From NCBI RefSeq assembly GCF_016009175.1, contig NZ_JADUCM010000009.1, positions 1-64,000 of the forward strand: 64,000 bases of DNA. Direction: 5' to 3'. The notes beneath the pieces were generated by a model. The model was not told the origin of the DNA and made no database searches. It saw only the letters and a list, made by a program, of their open reading frames with translations. The translations under genes were made by a program, and so were the position numbers. Below, in pieces: positions 36,730 to 45,208 of the stretch. This DNA is from Pseudomonas alkylphenolica. Its GTDB lineage: Bacteria; Pseudomonadota; Gammaproteobacteria; Pseudomonadales; Pseudomonadaceae. Each line of letters opens with the position of its first letter. Positions within the stretch are counted from its first letter, which is position 1.

Positions 36730-36798
36730 CATCGCTGGCAAGCCAGCTCCCACAGGTACGAATGCACGCCCCTGTGGGAGCGGGTTTACCCGCGATGA
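36730..36798. repeat. REP inverted pair after cysS
   Basis: ATCGCTGGCAAGCCAGCTCC and, inverted, GGGAGCGGGTTTACCCGCGA. The CCCACAGG/CCTGTGGG arms near the centre form the loop-proximal stem. Confidence 0.85.
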
Positions 36799-36802
36799 GG
36801 CC

Positions 36803-38191
36803 TTAACTGGCAACGCCAGTACGGCAATGAACCACCAGCTTCGCCCCGCCCAGTTCGCTCTCCCCGACCTCAAGCGCATAGCCATGCAGGTCGACAATCG
36901 CCGCAACAACCGACAGTCCCAGCCCGAACCCCGGGTGGCGATGGCCTTCCTCGCTGCGGTAAAAGCGCTTTAACACCGCCTCACGCTCATCCTCGGGAAT
37001 CCCCGGTCCGCTGTCTTCCACCGCAATCCGTAACGTACCGGCCTCGCTGCTGGCGCGCATGCGCACCTGGCCGCCGGGTGGGGTGAACTTGATGGCGTTC
37101 CCCAGCAAGTTGGCCAACGCCTCGAACAACAGTTCGCGATCACCATGCAGCGGTGGCAGCTGCGCGGGCAGCTCAAGGCTGAGGCTGATTTCGCCGTCCT
37201 CGGCCAGCGGCAGGTAGAAGTCGTGCATCTCGATCAGCAATGTGCGTGGGTCCAGTTCGACGAAGCCGGCCCGGCGCTGGCGATCCTCCAGCTCGCTGAT
37301 ACGCAGCAAGCCGCGAAAACGCGCCATCAAGGTGTCGGTTTCGCCAATCGCCTGCTCCAGGGCTTCGGCCTGGGGCGATGCGTCGCCGGCTTGCTGGCGG
37401 ATGCGGTAGAGCTGGGCGCGCAGGCGAGTCAGTGGGGTGCGCAGGTCGTGGGCGATGTTGTCGCACACCCCTTTGACTTCGTGCATCAAGCGTTCGATAC
37501 GGTCGAGCATGGCGTTGACGATGGCGGCGAGCATGTCCAGCTCATCCCGGCGCGGCGACAACGGCAGGCGCCGGGTCAGGTCGCCGGCGACGATCTGTTC
37601 GGCGGTGGCCTGAATGGCGCGGATACGTTTGAGCGGCCGGCGTCGTAGCAGGTACCAGCCGGCAATTCCGGGAATGATGGTCAGCGACAGGCCCCAGAGC
37701 AGGGCATGCAGGATGATGCGGGTGACCACGAACAGCGAGCCGTTGTCGCGCACCAGTACCAGCCAGCGGCCGTCACGCACTTTCAGGGCTACCGCATCGC
37801 AGCTGTCACGAGGCAGGTGAGGATCGTCGGCGTCCAGGCAGCGGCTCAGTTCATGAATCTTGCCGTCCAGGCCCAGGTCAGTCGGCAGCTGGCGGATCTG
37901 CCCGCCGAGCGGATTGAACTGCGCATCGAACAGGCCGTAGGCATCAAAGCTGCGCTCTTCGAAGGCCTGGCTGGCAATCAGCGCATCGTCCAGCTGCTTG
38001 CCGCTCATGTGCGCGAACAGGTGCTGGCGTTGCATGAGTGAGTGGCGCGTCAGCTTGTTCAGGTAGCCTGAGACCTCGAAGTACAGCACCCCCATGAGGA
38101 TGCTGCTCCAGGCCACAAACAGAAAACTGTACAGCGCCAACAAACGACTGGTGGACGAACTCCAACCCTTAGACGGGTTCGGCAATGGCAT
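36803..38191 (-). CDS. Sensor histidine kinase
   Basis: A 462-residue membrane kinase. TM1 (~18-40, LALYSFLFVAWSSILMGV) and TM2 (~155-185, LHALLWGLSLTIIPGIAGWYLL) bracket a ~115-residue periplasmic sensor. A HAMP linker follows, then the H-box VCDNIAHDLRTPLTRLRAQL, N-box EALANLLGNAIKFTPPGG, and G-boxes VEDSGPGIPEDE and GFGLGLSVV. It overlaps the response-regulator gene by 23 bp. The signal is unknown; the periplasmic domain shows no recognised ligand motif. The gene neighbourhood next to cysS recalls the polymyxin-sensing ParRS locus of P. aeruginosa, but I do not see enough to assign it. Confidence 0.92.
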   Translation of the reverse strand: MPLPNPSKGWSSSTSRLLALYSFLFVAWSSILMGVLYFEVSGYLNKLTRHSLMQRQHLFAHMSGKQLDDALIASQAFEERSFDAYGLFDAQFNPLGGQIRQLPTDLGLDGKIHELSRCLDADDPHLPRDSCDAVALKVRDGRWLVLVRDNGSLFVVTRIILHALLWGLSLTIIPGIAGWYLLRRRPLKRIRAIQATAEQIVAGDLTRRLPLSPRRDELDMLAAIVNAMLDRIERLMHEVKGVCDNIAHDLRTPLTRLRAQLYRIRQQAGDASPQAEALEQAIGETDTLMARFRGLLRISELEDRQRRAGFVELDPRTLLIEMHDFYLPLAEDGEISLSLELPAQLPPLHGDRELLFEALANLLGNAIKFTPPGGQVRMRASSEAGTLRIAVEDSGPGIPEDEREAVLKRFYRSEEGHRHPGFGLGLSVVAAIVDLHGYALEVGESELGGAKLVVHCRTGVAS

Positions 38192-38849
38192 AGCCCGAGC
38201 CCCGCACGGTCCGAATCAGCGGAGTCTGGCCAGCGGCGTCGATTTTTTTGCGCAAGCGTCCGATATGCACATCAATCAGGTTGGTACCGGGGTCGAAGTG
38301 ATAGCCCCAGACCTCTTCGAAAATCATCATCCGGGTGATCACCTGGCCGGCGTGGCGCATCAGGAACTCAAGCAACTTGTACTCGGTGGGCAACAGGTTG
38401 AGGGTGTGTTCGCCACGCTTGGCTTCGTGGCTGATCAGGTCCAGCTCCAGGTCGCCCACCTGCAGGCGGGTTTGCGCCATCGGTACGCTGTTGCGGCGCA
38501 ACAGCACTTCGACCCGGGCGGCCATTTCGTCGGAGGCAAAGGGTTTGGTCAGGTAGTCGTCGCCACCGGCACGCAGGCCGCGCACCCGCTCGTCGACATC
38601 GGAGAGGGCGCTGATCATCAGGATCGGCGTTGCGATCTTCAGGTTGCGCAGGGTGGTGACGATCGTCAGGCCGTCGAGCTCCGGGAGCATGCGGTCCAGG
38701 GTGATCAGGTCGTAGCCACCGGCAATGGCTTTGGACAGGCCTTCACGGCCATTGTCGGCCCAGTCCACCTCCAGGCCATGGCTGGAAAGCTCGGCGACGA
38801 TCTCCTGGGCGGTGACGGCGTCATCTTCAATGGTCAGTACGCGGGGCAT
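38169..38849 (-). CDS. OmpR-family response regulator
   Basis: A 226-residue regulator from the ATG at 38849 (AGGT upstream). The receiver domain has the acidic pair IEDDA, the phosphoacceptor D51 in YDLITLDRMLPELDG, and the switch Lys in YLTKPFASDEM. The C-terminal winged helix reads LLPTEYKLLEFLMRHAGQVITRMMIFEEVWGYHFDPGTNLIDVHIGRLRKKID. It precedes and overlaps the kinase gene. DNA targets are unknown. Confidence 0.93.
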   Translation of the reverse strand: MPRVLTIEDDAVTAQEIVAELSSHGLEVDWADNGREGLSKAIAGGYDLITLDRMLPELDGLTIVTTLRNLKIATPILMISALSDVDERVRGLRAGGDDYLTKPFASDEMAARVEVLLRRNSVPMAQTRLQVGDLELDLISHEAKRGEHTLNLLPTEYKLLEFLMRHAGQVITRMMIFEEVWGYHFDPGTNLIDVHIGRLRKKIDAAGQTPLIRTVRGSGYAIAEPV

Positions 38850-38950
38850 GCTATTACCTGGGCGGCGAGTAGATGACTGATTGTGCCAAAGAATAGGCGG
38901 TGCCCGGGTTAAAGAAAAATTCATGTATTTGAGGGCTGCCGTGCAGCCCA

Positions 38951-38985
38951 CAAAAACAAACCCCGCCATCAGGCGGGGTTTGTGG
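38951..38985 (-). terminator. ilvE terminator
   Basis: Stem CAAACCCCGCC / GGCGGGGTTTG with loop ATCA, followed on the minus strand by TTTTTG; it begins a few bases past the ilvE stop. Confidence 0.85.
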
Positions 38986-38986
38986 T

Positions 38987-40003
38987 TCAGGCGACCTTGA
39001 CAATCCAGCCTGCTGGCGCTTCGACATCGCCGCTCTGGATGCCGGTCAGCTCGTTGTAGAGCTTCTGGGTGACCGGGCCGACTTCGGTTTCGCTGTGGAA
39101 GACGTGCAGCTCACCGTTGTACTGGATGCCGCCGATCGGGGTGATCACCGCTGCGGTGCCGCACGCCCCGGCTTCTTTGAAGCGCTTCAGGTCGTTGATC
39201 AGCACGTCGCCTTCGATCACTTTCAGGCCCAGGCGCGATTCGGCCAGTTCCATCAGCGACAGGCGGGTGATGCCCGGCAGTACCGAGATGGATTTTGGCG
39301 TGACGAATTCGTCGTTGTTGGTGATGCCAAAGAAGTTTGCCGAACCGACTTCTTCGATCTTGGAATGAGTCAGCGGATCGAGGTAGATGCAGTCGGCAAA
39401 GCCGGCTTTCTTCGCTTCGTAGCCCGGTTGCAGGCTGGCCGCATAGTTGCCGCCGACCTTGGCGGCGCCGGTGCCCTGAGGCGCGGCACGGTCGTAATCG
39501 GAGATCAGGAACTTGTGCGGGGTCATGCCGCCTTTGAAGTACGAACCAACCGGAATGGCGAAGATCGAGAAGATGAACTCCGGCGCGGTGCGCACGCCGA
39601 TGTTGTCACCCACGCCGATGACGAAGGGACGCAGGTACAGGGCGCCCTTGCCGTACGGCGGAATGAAGCGCTCGTTGGCCTTGACCACCTGTTTGCAGGC
39701 TTCGACGAACACGTCGGTTGGTACCCGCGGCATCAGCAGGCGATCGCAGCTGCGCTGCATGCGTTCGGCGTTCTTGTCCGGGCGGAACAGGTTGATCGAG
39801 CCGTCCTTGCAGCGGTAGGCCTTCATGCCTTCGAAGCATTGCTGGCCATAATGCAGCGCGGTCGAGCCTTCGCTGATGTGCAGTACGTTGTCGTCAGTCA
39901 GGGTGCCCTGGTCCCACTCGCCATTGCGGAAGTTGGACAGGTAGCGCTTGTCGGTCTTGATGTAGTCGAAGCCCAGCTTGTCCCAGTTAATTTCGTTACT
40001 CAT
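38987..40003 (-). CDS. ilvE: Branched-chain amino acid aminotransferase (class IV, eukaryote-like type)
   Basis: Transfers the amino group of glutamate to the keto acids of Ile, Leu and Val; PLP enzyme. The 338 residues start at MSNEINWDKLGFDYIKTD with GAGGGT upstream. The PLP-lysine lies in GTGAAKVGGNYAASL, followed by the class IV pattern with EVGSANFFG and LPGITRLSLMELAE. The upstream in-frame codons (to 40078) do not look native. It is monocistronic with a strong terminator. Confidence 0.95.
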   Translation of the reverse strand: MSNEINWDKLGFDYIKTDKRYLSNFRNGEWDQGTLTDDNVLHISEGSTALHYGQQCFEGMKAYRCKDGSINLFRPDKNAERMQRSCDRLLMPRVPTDVFVEACKQVVKANERFIPPYGKGALYLRPFVIGVGDNIGVRTAPEFIFSIFAIPVGSYFKGGMTPHKFLISDYDRAAPQGTGAAKVGGNYAASLQPGYEAKKAGFADCIYLDPLTHSKIEEVGSANFFGITNNDEFVTPKSISVLPGITRLSLMELAESRLGLKVIEGDVLINDLKRFKEAGACGTAAVITPIGGIQYNGELHVFHSETEVGPVTQKLYNELTGIQSGDVEAPAGWIVKVA

Positions 40004-40046
40004 GGCACCCTCGAATCGGTTTGCATTTGCCTGATGTTTCAGGCGT

Positions 40047-40076
40047 TTGTTATTGCGCACGCAGCCACGATAATAC
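40047..40076 (+). promoter_or_regulatory. Candidate promoter of a small transcript, overlapping the ilvE upstream region
   Basis: Plus-strand -35 TTGTTA (40047-40052), 18-bp spacer, -10 TAATAC (40071-40076). Read on the other strand the same bases offer TATTAT as a -10 for ilvE, so the two could be divergent, overlapping promoters. Confidence 0.4.
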
Positions 40077-40117
40077 ATCCCGTGCGGATCGGGAACGCCC
40101 AGTCATAGGATTGGACC

Positions 40118-40219
40118 ATGGTCGCAGTGAAAATCTTTGAAAATTGCCCCGGCAAGGCTCAGCAACGGGCTGTTGAGGCCGTTTTACGACCCGACGAAGG
40201 GCTACCTCAAAGGCGTTGA
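40118..40219 (+). CDS. Possible small protein (33 aa)
   Basis: ATG at 40118 with AGGA 8 bp upstream opens a 33-codon frame encoding MVAVKIFENCPGKAQQRAVE followed by 13 further residues ending in QRR. No family is recognised. It sits between a candidate promoter (40047-40076) and an intrinsic terminator (40344-40380), so it may be the coding part of a ~300-nt transcript, or that transcript may be non-coding. Nothing else is visible in the 380-bp gap. Confidence 0.3.
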   Translation: MVAVKIFENCPGKAQQRAVEAVLRPDEGLPQRR

Positions 40220-40343
40220 CCTGCTGCAGAAGCAGGCGCAGTATCAAACCATCAAGCTTTGCCTGCTGACCTCGTTCGTACTACGACCATCGCCAAACGC
40301 GAGGCGGGTACGCAAGATTCACGCCTAAGGCAGCAGGTAATCC

Positions 40344-40380
40344 AAGGCCCCGCCAGCAATGACGGGGCCTTGTCTTTTCT
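40344..40380 (+). terminator. Terminator in the ilvE-glyoxalase gap
   Basis: Stem AAGGCCCCG / CGGGGCCTT with a 10-nt loop, followed by GTCTTTTCT on the plus strand. No plus-strand gene is known upstream, which suggests a small transcript. It could also serve the minus-strand glyoxalase gene, although its T-tract on that strand is poor. Confidence 0.6.
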
Positions 40381-40386
40381 GGCTGT

Positions 40387-40752
40387 TCAGTCTTCGATCT
40401 GCTGACAGAACCGCAGGCGATTGCCGAACGGGTCGGCGATCTCCATCTGCAGGCCCCAACCGACGCGCACCGCCTCAGGGCGGGAGTAACCGTAGCGCTT
40501 TTCCGCCAGCTCGTGCTGCAGGGCGAGGATGTCTTCGACACGGGCAAATACCGTCGAACCAGGGGTGGCATCGCCGTGATGCTCGCTCAGGTGCAGGATC
40601 AGGCCGTCGCGGTGTACCTGGGCATACAGGGGCAGGTCGGGTTCGAAACGGTGTTCCCAGTCCAGGCTGAAACCGAGGAAGTCCTGGTAGAACTCTTTGG
40701 CTTTTTCGACGGAAAAGATACGCAGGACCGGGATGGCGGGAGCAAGGTGCAT
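40387..40752 (-). CDS. Glyoxalase/bleomycin-resistance (VOC) family protein
   Basis: A 121-residue single VOC-fold protein: APAIPVLRIFSVEKAKEFYQDFLGFSLDWEHRF at the N-terminus and GLQMEIADPFGNRLRFCQQ at the end, the typical start and end of the beta-alpha-beta-beta-beta modules. Metal-site positions include an early acidic/His region (LHLSEHHGD) and the late Glu of QMEIADPFGN. It resembles the glyoxalase superfamily proteins annotated as bleomycin-resistance-like. The substrate is unknown. Confidence 0.8.
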   Translation of the reverse strand: MHLAPAIPVLRIFSVEKAKEFYQDFLGFSLDWEHRFEPDLPLYAQVHRDGLILHLSEHHGDATPGSTVFARVEDILALQHELAEKRYGYSRPEAVRVGWGLQMEIADPFGNRLRFCQQIED

Positions 40753-40882
40753 AGCAAGGACTCGTCAGATGTCAGTCGGCGGCGTTGGGCAAACCGTAGC
40801 GTTACTTCACGGTCTGCAGGCGCAGATCACTGTAGTAGAAGTCGTACTTGGGTGTTCTGGCAAATCTGTAGCAAAAGACGCC

Positions 40883-40913
40883 TTGACCTCTACTTAACTC
40901 AAGGTTCGATACT
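40883..40913 (+). promoter_or_regulatory. MerR-type promoter upstream of a RidA gene
   Basis: -35 TTGACC (40883-40888) and -10 GATACT (40908-40913) are separated by exactly 19 bp. The over-long spacer contains a dyad ACCTnnAnTTAAnTnnAGGT (40886-40905) centred on TTAA. This is the hallmark of promoters that a MerR-family activator untwists. No merR gene is in the window. Confidence 0.75.
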
Positions 40914-40941
40914 GCCCGCTCTTTCGTAAAGGAGTACATCC

Positions 40942-41376
40942 ATGAGCCTGGAAACATTCCCCGGCGCCTTTCAGTTGTCCAACCCCGAAGGCCTCTACGA
41001 CCCCAGCGCCAACGCCTATTCCCATGTCGCCGAGATCCGCCCTCAAGCCCGGCTCCTGTACGTTGCCGGGCAAGGGGGTGAAGACATCGAAGGGCGGCTG
41101 CCAGCCGACTTTGCCGAGCAGGCCAGGCACGCCCTGGCCAATCTGCAGACAGCGTTGCGCAGTAAAGGCGCCGGGCTAGAGGATGTGTTCAAGCTGACGC
41201 TGTTGATTGTCGACCACTCAGAGGCAAAGCTGCGCCACTGGGTGGCCGAGGCCGACCGTGCGTGGGGGCCTCGAAAGAAGCCCACCTGCACCTTGATCCC
41301 GGTACCCAGGCTGGCGCTCGATGGCATGTTGATCGAAGTCGAAGCCATCGCCGCGCTGACGGATCAGCACGCTTAG
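40942..41376 (+). CDS. RidA/YjgF-family protein
   Basis: A 144-residue RidA-like protein, a trimeric family with enamine/imine deaminase activity in its best-known members. It has RLLYVAGQGGEDIEGRL, the central helix FAEQARHALANLQTALRSKGAG, and the C-terminal PTCTLIPVPRLALDGMLIEVEAIA. In canonical RidA an Arg before the PVxxLA block binds the carboxylate; here the position is Cys-Thr (PTCTLIPV), so the activity may differ. It has AAAGGAG upstream and a MerR-type promoter 30 bp before that. Its 3' end overlaps the convergent porin gene by 4 bp. Confidence 0.85.
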   Translation: MSLETFPGAFQLSNPEGLYDPSANAYSHVAEIRPQARLLYVAGQGGEDIEGRLPADFAEQARHALANLQTALRSKGAGLEDVFKLTLLIVDHSEAKLRHWVAEADRAWGPRKKPTCTLIPVPRLALDGMLIEVEAIAALTDQHA

Positions 41377-42671
41377 AAAGTGGCTTTGACCTGCAGGCCC
41401 AGCACCAGCGCATTGTCGATGTCCTGACCGGAAAATGCGCCGGGCTCGATGATGTACTGCACATCCGGGCGCAGGGTCAGCCAGGGCGTGGCCTGGTAGC
41501 CGTAGCTGAGTTCCAGCAGCTGTTCGGCGCTGTTCAGGTCGGGGTAGGCGATGCCAGCGGCGAGCGCGGCATCTTGCTGCACATCGCGGCTGCGCGGGTT
41601 GGGTACCGCGCGGCCGTAGCCCAGGGCGAGGGTGTCACGCGGGCGGCCTTCAAACGGCTTGTACAGGACCATCCCGGCGCCGTACCACGTGCTGAAGGGC
41701 GACGCGGCGCTGCTGGCAGCCGAGTACTGGCCGAAGGCGTGCAGGCTGCGTCCGGCTGAAACCGGCGAGTTCCACAGCGCCTGGTCGATCAGCAGGTAGT
41801 GGCCCGAGCGGCCGGCCACGTCCTTGTCGCTGCCGATGCGTTGGGCGTCGGAGCTGTCGTAGTAGTAACCCAGCTTGTACTCGCCCGGCAGTTTTGCCTG
41901 ATGCTTGTACACCAGCTCGATCGGCACCACGGTGCCGGTGGTGTGCTTGGGCCCCAGATGCCAGGCGCGGCTGGAATTGCCGTTGCTTTGCGGGTCGACA
42001 TTGAAGGCGGCTACGCGCAGTTGCCAGGCCGGTGACAAGTCGTACTTCACCCGCGCGCCGAGGTGGGAATTGGGGTAGTTGGTCCAGCCACTGCCGCCCG
42101 ACATGTTCAGCGGGTGACCGCAGAAGCCGGCGTTCATAAAATTGCACAGTATGCCGCTGTCAAGGCCACCAAGGTCGTTGCCCATGGCCATGTAGCCGAG
42201 CTTGACGTTAAGTGCCGGGGTAAACAGGGTGCGTTCGTAGCTCAGCTCGGTCAGGCGGGTGTACAGGCCGCCGTAGTTTTCCTGGATGGGCAGGCGGTTG
42301 CCGACCAGGTCTTCCGAGGCGCTGTTGCCGCGGCGGTCGTTGACCGTCAGCTGGATTTTGCCGGCGTTTTCCATGCCATACAGCTTGCTCAGGTCGAACT
42401 GTACGCCGAGCTTGAGGTTCTGCGAATAACGCACCGAGCGGTGCAGGCCGCCGTCCGCGTTGTAGGCTGTTTCGCCGCTGTAGTCACCGGTGAATTTGAC
42501 ACCTTGTTCATCCAGCTGGTGGCGCAGGCCGCCCCAGTCACCGGTGAGGGTGCTGCGGCTCAACAGGTCCGGGCTTTCATTGGCCAGCGCAGGGAGGCTG
42601 GAACTGCAGGTCAGGCCGAGCAGCAGGCCGGTGATCAGGCGGGGAGGGGAAAAGCAAAAAACGGAAGACAT
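41373..42671 (-). CDS. oprB: OprB-family carbohydrate-selective porin
   Basis: A 432-residue outer-membrane porin with a signal peptide (FSPPRLITGLLLGLTCSSSLPALA) and a typical OprB start LLSRSTLTGDWGGLRHQLDEQGVKFTGDYSGE. Amphipathic strands run to a C-terminal Phe (LGLQVKATF), the outer-membrane insertion signal. The ATG at 42671 has AAAGG 6 bp upstream; a TTG two codons earlier is less likely. It lies downstream of gcd on the same strand with only a hairpin between, so it may supply glucose to the periplasmic dehydrogenase. Confidence 0.9.
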   Translation of the reverse strand: MSSVFCFSPPRLITGLLLGLTCSSSLPALANESPDLLSRSTLTGDWGGLRHQLDEQGVKFTGDYSGETAYNADGGLHRSVRYSQNLKLGVQFDLSKLYGMENAGKIQLTVNDRRGNSASEDLVGNRLPIQENYGGLYTRLTELSYERTLFTPALNVKLGYMAMGNDLGGLDSGILCNFMNAGFCGHPLNMSGGSGWTNYPNSHLGARVKYDLSPAWQLRVAAFNVDPQSNGNSSRAWHLGPKHTTGTVVPIELVYKHQAKLPGEYKLGYYYDSSDAQRIGSDKDVAGRSGHYLLIDQALWNSPVSAGRSLHAFGQYSAASSAASPFSTWYGAGMVLYKPFEGRPRDTLALGYGRAVPNPRSRDVQQDAALAAGIAYPDLNSAEQLLELSYGYQATPWLTLRPDVQYIIEPGAFSGQDIDNALVLGLQVKATF

Positions 42672-42718
42672 GCGCAACCTTTCAAACGAAATCGCGAGCG
42701 ACAGATAAAAAGAGGAGT

Positions 42719-42740
42719 GCGCGGTGCAAAAGCACCGCGC
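42719..42740 (-). other. Intercistronic hairpin gcd-oprB
   Basis: GCGCGGTGC - AAAA - GCACCGCGC, a perfect 9-bp stem with tetraloop. On the minus strand a TTTTTA run begins after a further 8 bp, so it may act as a partial terminator or attenuator between gcd and oprB. Confidence 0.6.
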
Positions 42741-42758
42741 GGGTAGAGCGATGGTGGG

Positions 42759-45176
42759 TTACGGCAGCGCGTAGGCGATGACGTAGTCACCCCGGTCGGG
42801 CGACTGGCGAGCGCCGCCAGCGGTAATGACGATGTACTGCTTGCCGGTTTTCGGTGACACATAGGTCATCGGGCCGCCCTGGCTGCCCACGGGCAGGCGG
42901 GCTTTCCAGGCTTCTTCACCGTTGCCGCTGTTGAAGGCGCGCAGGTAGAAATCCTGGGTGCCGGCAATGAATACCAGGCCGCCCTGGGTCGACAGGGTGC
43001 CACCAAGGGTCGGCAGGCCGACCTTGATCGGCAGGTGCATGCGGATGCCCAGTGGCCCGGTGTCTTCCACGGTGCCGACCGGTACCTGCCAGGCGACCTT
43101 CCGGGTTTTCATGTCGATTGCGGTCAGGGTGCCGAATGGCGGTGCCTGGCAGGGAATACCGGCCACCGACAGGAAGCGGTTCTTGTTTACTGCATACGGG
43201 GTGCCCTTGAGCGGCACCGCGCCCATGCCGGTATTCAGCGCTTCGCCACCCGAGGCGGCCTGGGCTTTGTTTTGCGAGGGGATCATCTGGATCCAAAGGC
43301 CCAGGCGCATGTCGTTGACGAAGATGAAGCCATGCACCGGGTCGGTGGACAGGCTGCCCCAGTTCATGCCGCCCAGCGATCCCGGGAAGCTCAGCGACAG
43401 GTCGGTGCCTGGCGCGGTGTACAGGCCGTCGTAGCGCATCTTCTTGAAGTCGATGCGGCACAGCAACTGGTCGTACGGCGTGGCGCCCCACATGTCCGAT
43501 TCTGTCAACTGCTGGGCACCGATCTGCGGCATGCCGACCGACTTGGGCTGGGTGGGCGAGTAGGGTTCGTAGGGGATGTTGCCTGGCTTGACCGGTACTT
43601 CATCGACCTGGGTCAGCGGCTTGCCGGTGGCGCGGTCGAGCACAAAGATCTGCCCGGCCTTGGTGCCGATCACCACCGCAGGCACCGACTGGCCGTCTGC
43701 CTTGGTGAAGTCGATCAGGCTTGGCTGCATCGGCAGGTCGAAGTCCCAGAGGTCGTTGTGCACGGTCTGGTACACCCACTTTTCTGCACCGCTGGTGGCG
43801 TCCAGCGCCAGTACCGACGCGCCGTACTTGTGGTTCAGTACCGTACGTTCGACGCCATAGATGTCGGTGGACGAACCGCCCATGGGCAGGAACAGGGTGT
43901 TCATGGCCGGGTCATACGACATCGGCGCCCAGCTGTTGGGGGTGCTGCGTACGTAGGTGCTGTCGCCAGTCGGGGCGCTCTTGTCTTCGGGGTTGCCCGG
44001 GTCGAAAGCCCAGCGCATCTGGCCGCTGATCACGTCGAAACCGCGGATGACGCCGCCCGGCATGTCGGTCTGGACGTTGTCGGCAACGCGGCCACCGACG
44101 ACGACAGTGGTGCCGGCCATCAGCGGGGCCGATGACAGTTGGTAGTAGCTGTCCGGAACGTTGCCCAGGCCGGCCTTCAGATCAACCTGGCCATTGTTGC
44201 CAAAGCCTTCGCAGAAGGCGCCGGTGTCGGCATCGACGGCGATCAGGCGGGCATCGATGGTGTTGGTCAGCAGGCGACGCTGGCAGTTGGCGCCGGCCGG
44301 TACACTGGCAGCAATGATCGCCGAGCTGTTCGGTTGCGTCGGTTGCGCAATGGGTGCGGTGGCGTCGAAGTAGGCCATGCCGCGACAGCGCTGCCAGACC
44401 GCCGACTTGGCGTTGATTTCGTTTTTCCACAGCTCTTTGCCAGTGTCGGCATCGAGTGCGATCAGGTTGTTGTGCGGTGTGCAGATGAACACCTTGTTGC
44501 CAACCTGCAGCGGCGTCAGCTGGTCTTCGGCGCCGTTGCCATCACTGATGGCGACATCGCCGGTGTGATAGGTCCAGGCCACTTTCAACTGGTTGACGTT
44601 GTCACGATTGATCTGGTCCAGCGCCGCGAAACGGCTACCACCCTCGGTGTTGCCGTAATGCGCCCAGTCTTTTTGCGCTTTGGCCGGGTCGACCGCGGTC
44701 AGTCCCGGGCCGGTGCCAGTGGGGGCTACGCTCGGGTGGGCAACAAACATGTTGCCGGCGGCAATCACCACGGCAATCGCCAGCACGCCGGCCACACCAT
44801 AAGCACCACGACCGGGCGTGGCACCGGCGGCGCGAGCCAGCATCGGGTACACCAGGGCCAGCGCCAGGCCGATGACGCCGAACATGAACAGACGCGAGAA
44901 CAGCGGCCAGAACACCAGGCCGACATCGGCCAGGGCCCACAGCGCGGTACCGATCAGGAACGCGGCGAAAACCCAGGCTCCGGCTGGCTTGCGACGGGCG
45001 ACCAGCAGGCCGGAAATGGCCATCACCAGGCCGCCGATCAGGAAGTACCAGGAACCACCCAGACTGACTAGTTTCACGCCACCGGCGGCCAGTGCCAGGC
45101 CGAGCAGGGCAATGATGATGCCCAGGCCTGTCAGGATGAAAGTTGAGGCGCCAGAGGTGCGCGGTGTTTGCTTCAT
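42759..45176 (-). CDS. gcd: Membrane-bound PQQ-dependent glucose dehydrogenase
   Basis: Oxidises glucose to gluconolactone in the periplasm and passes electrons to ubiquinone. The 805 residues begin with about five membrane helices (~15-140, for example FILTGLGIIIALLGLALAAGG). A PQQ beta-propeller follows: DWAHYGNTEGGSRFAALDQINRDNVNQLKVAWTYHTGD, GGRVADNV, KWVYQTVHNDLWDFDLPMQPSL and GGMNWGSLSTDPVHG. The start at 45176 has no good ribosome site. The promoter region shows -35 TTGTTA and -10 TATAAT around a SlyA-consensus palindrome. Confidence 0.96.
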   Translation of the reverse strand: MKQTPRTSGASTFILTGLGIIIALLGLALAAGGVKLVSLGGSWYFLIGGLVMAISGLLVARRKPAGAWVFAAFLIGTALWALADVGLVFWPLFSRLFMFGVIGLALALVYPMLARAAGATPGRGAYGVAGVLAIAVVIAAGNMFVAHPSVAPTGTGPGLTAVDPAKAQKDWAHYGNTEGGSRFAALDQINRDNVNQLKVAWTYHTGDVAISDGNGAEDQLTPLQVGNKVFICTPHNNLIALDADTGKELWKNEINAKSAVWQRCRGMAYFDATAPIAQPTQPNSSAIIAASVPAGANCQRRLLTNTIDARLIAVDADTGAFCEGFGNNGQVDLKAGLGNVPDSYYQLSSAPLMAGTTVVVGGRVADNVQTDMPGGVIRGFDVISGQMRWAFDPGNPEDKSAPTGDSTYVRSTPNSWAPMSYDPAMNTLFLPMGGSSTDIYGVERTVLNHKYGASVLALDATSGAEKWVYQTVHNDLWDFDLPMQPSLIDFTKADGQSVPAVVIGTKAGQIFVLDRATGKPLTQVDEVPVKPGNIPYEPYSPTQPKSVGMPQIGAQQLTESDMWGATPYDQLLCRIDFKKMRYDGLYTAPGTDLSLSFPGSLGGMNWGSLSTDPVHGFIFVNDMRLGLWIQMIPSQNKAQAASGGEALNTGMGAVPLKGTPYAVNKNRFLSVAGIPCQAPPFGTLTAIDMKTRKVAWQVPVGTVEDTGPLGIRMHLPIKVGLPTLGGTLSTQGGLVFIAGTQDFYLRAFNSGNGEEAWKARLPVGSQGGPMTYVSPKTGKQYIVITAGGARQSPDRGDYVIAYALP

Positions 45177-45208
45177 ATCGAAAAAAACTCGAAGAGGAGG
45201 GTGGCGGA

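Noticed and set aside
36803..38849. Naming the two-component pair ParS/ParR
   Set aside because: The position after cysS is suggestive, but the sequences show only generic OmpR/EnvZ-type motifs; the assignment needs an alignment.
40137..40328. 63-codon TTG-start frame in the ilvE-glyoxalase gap
   Set aside because: No ribosome site and no family; the 33-codon frame at 40118 in another frame is better placed, though also uncertain.
40513..40929. 138-codon plus-strand frame over the glyoxalase gene
   Set aside because: It is antisense to a clear VOC protein and runs into the MerR-type promoter.
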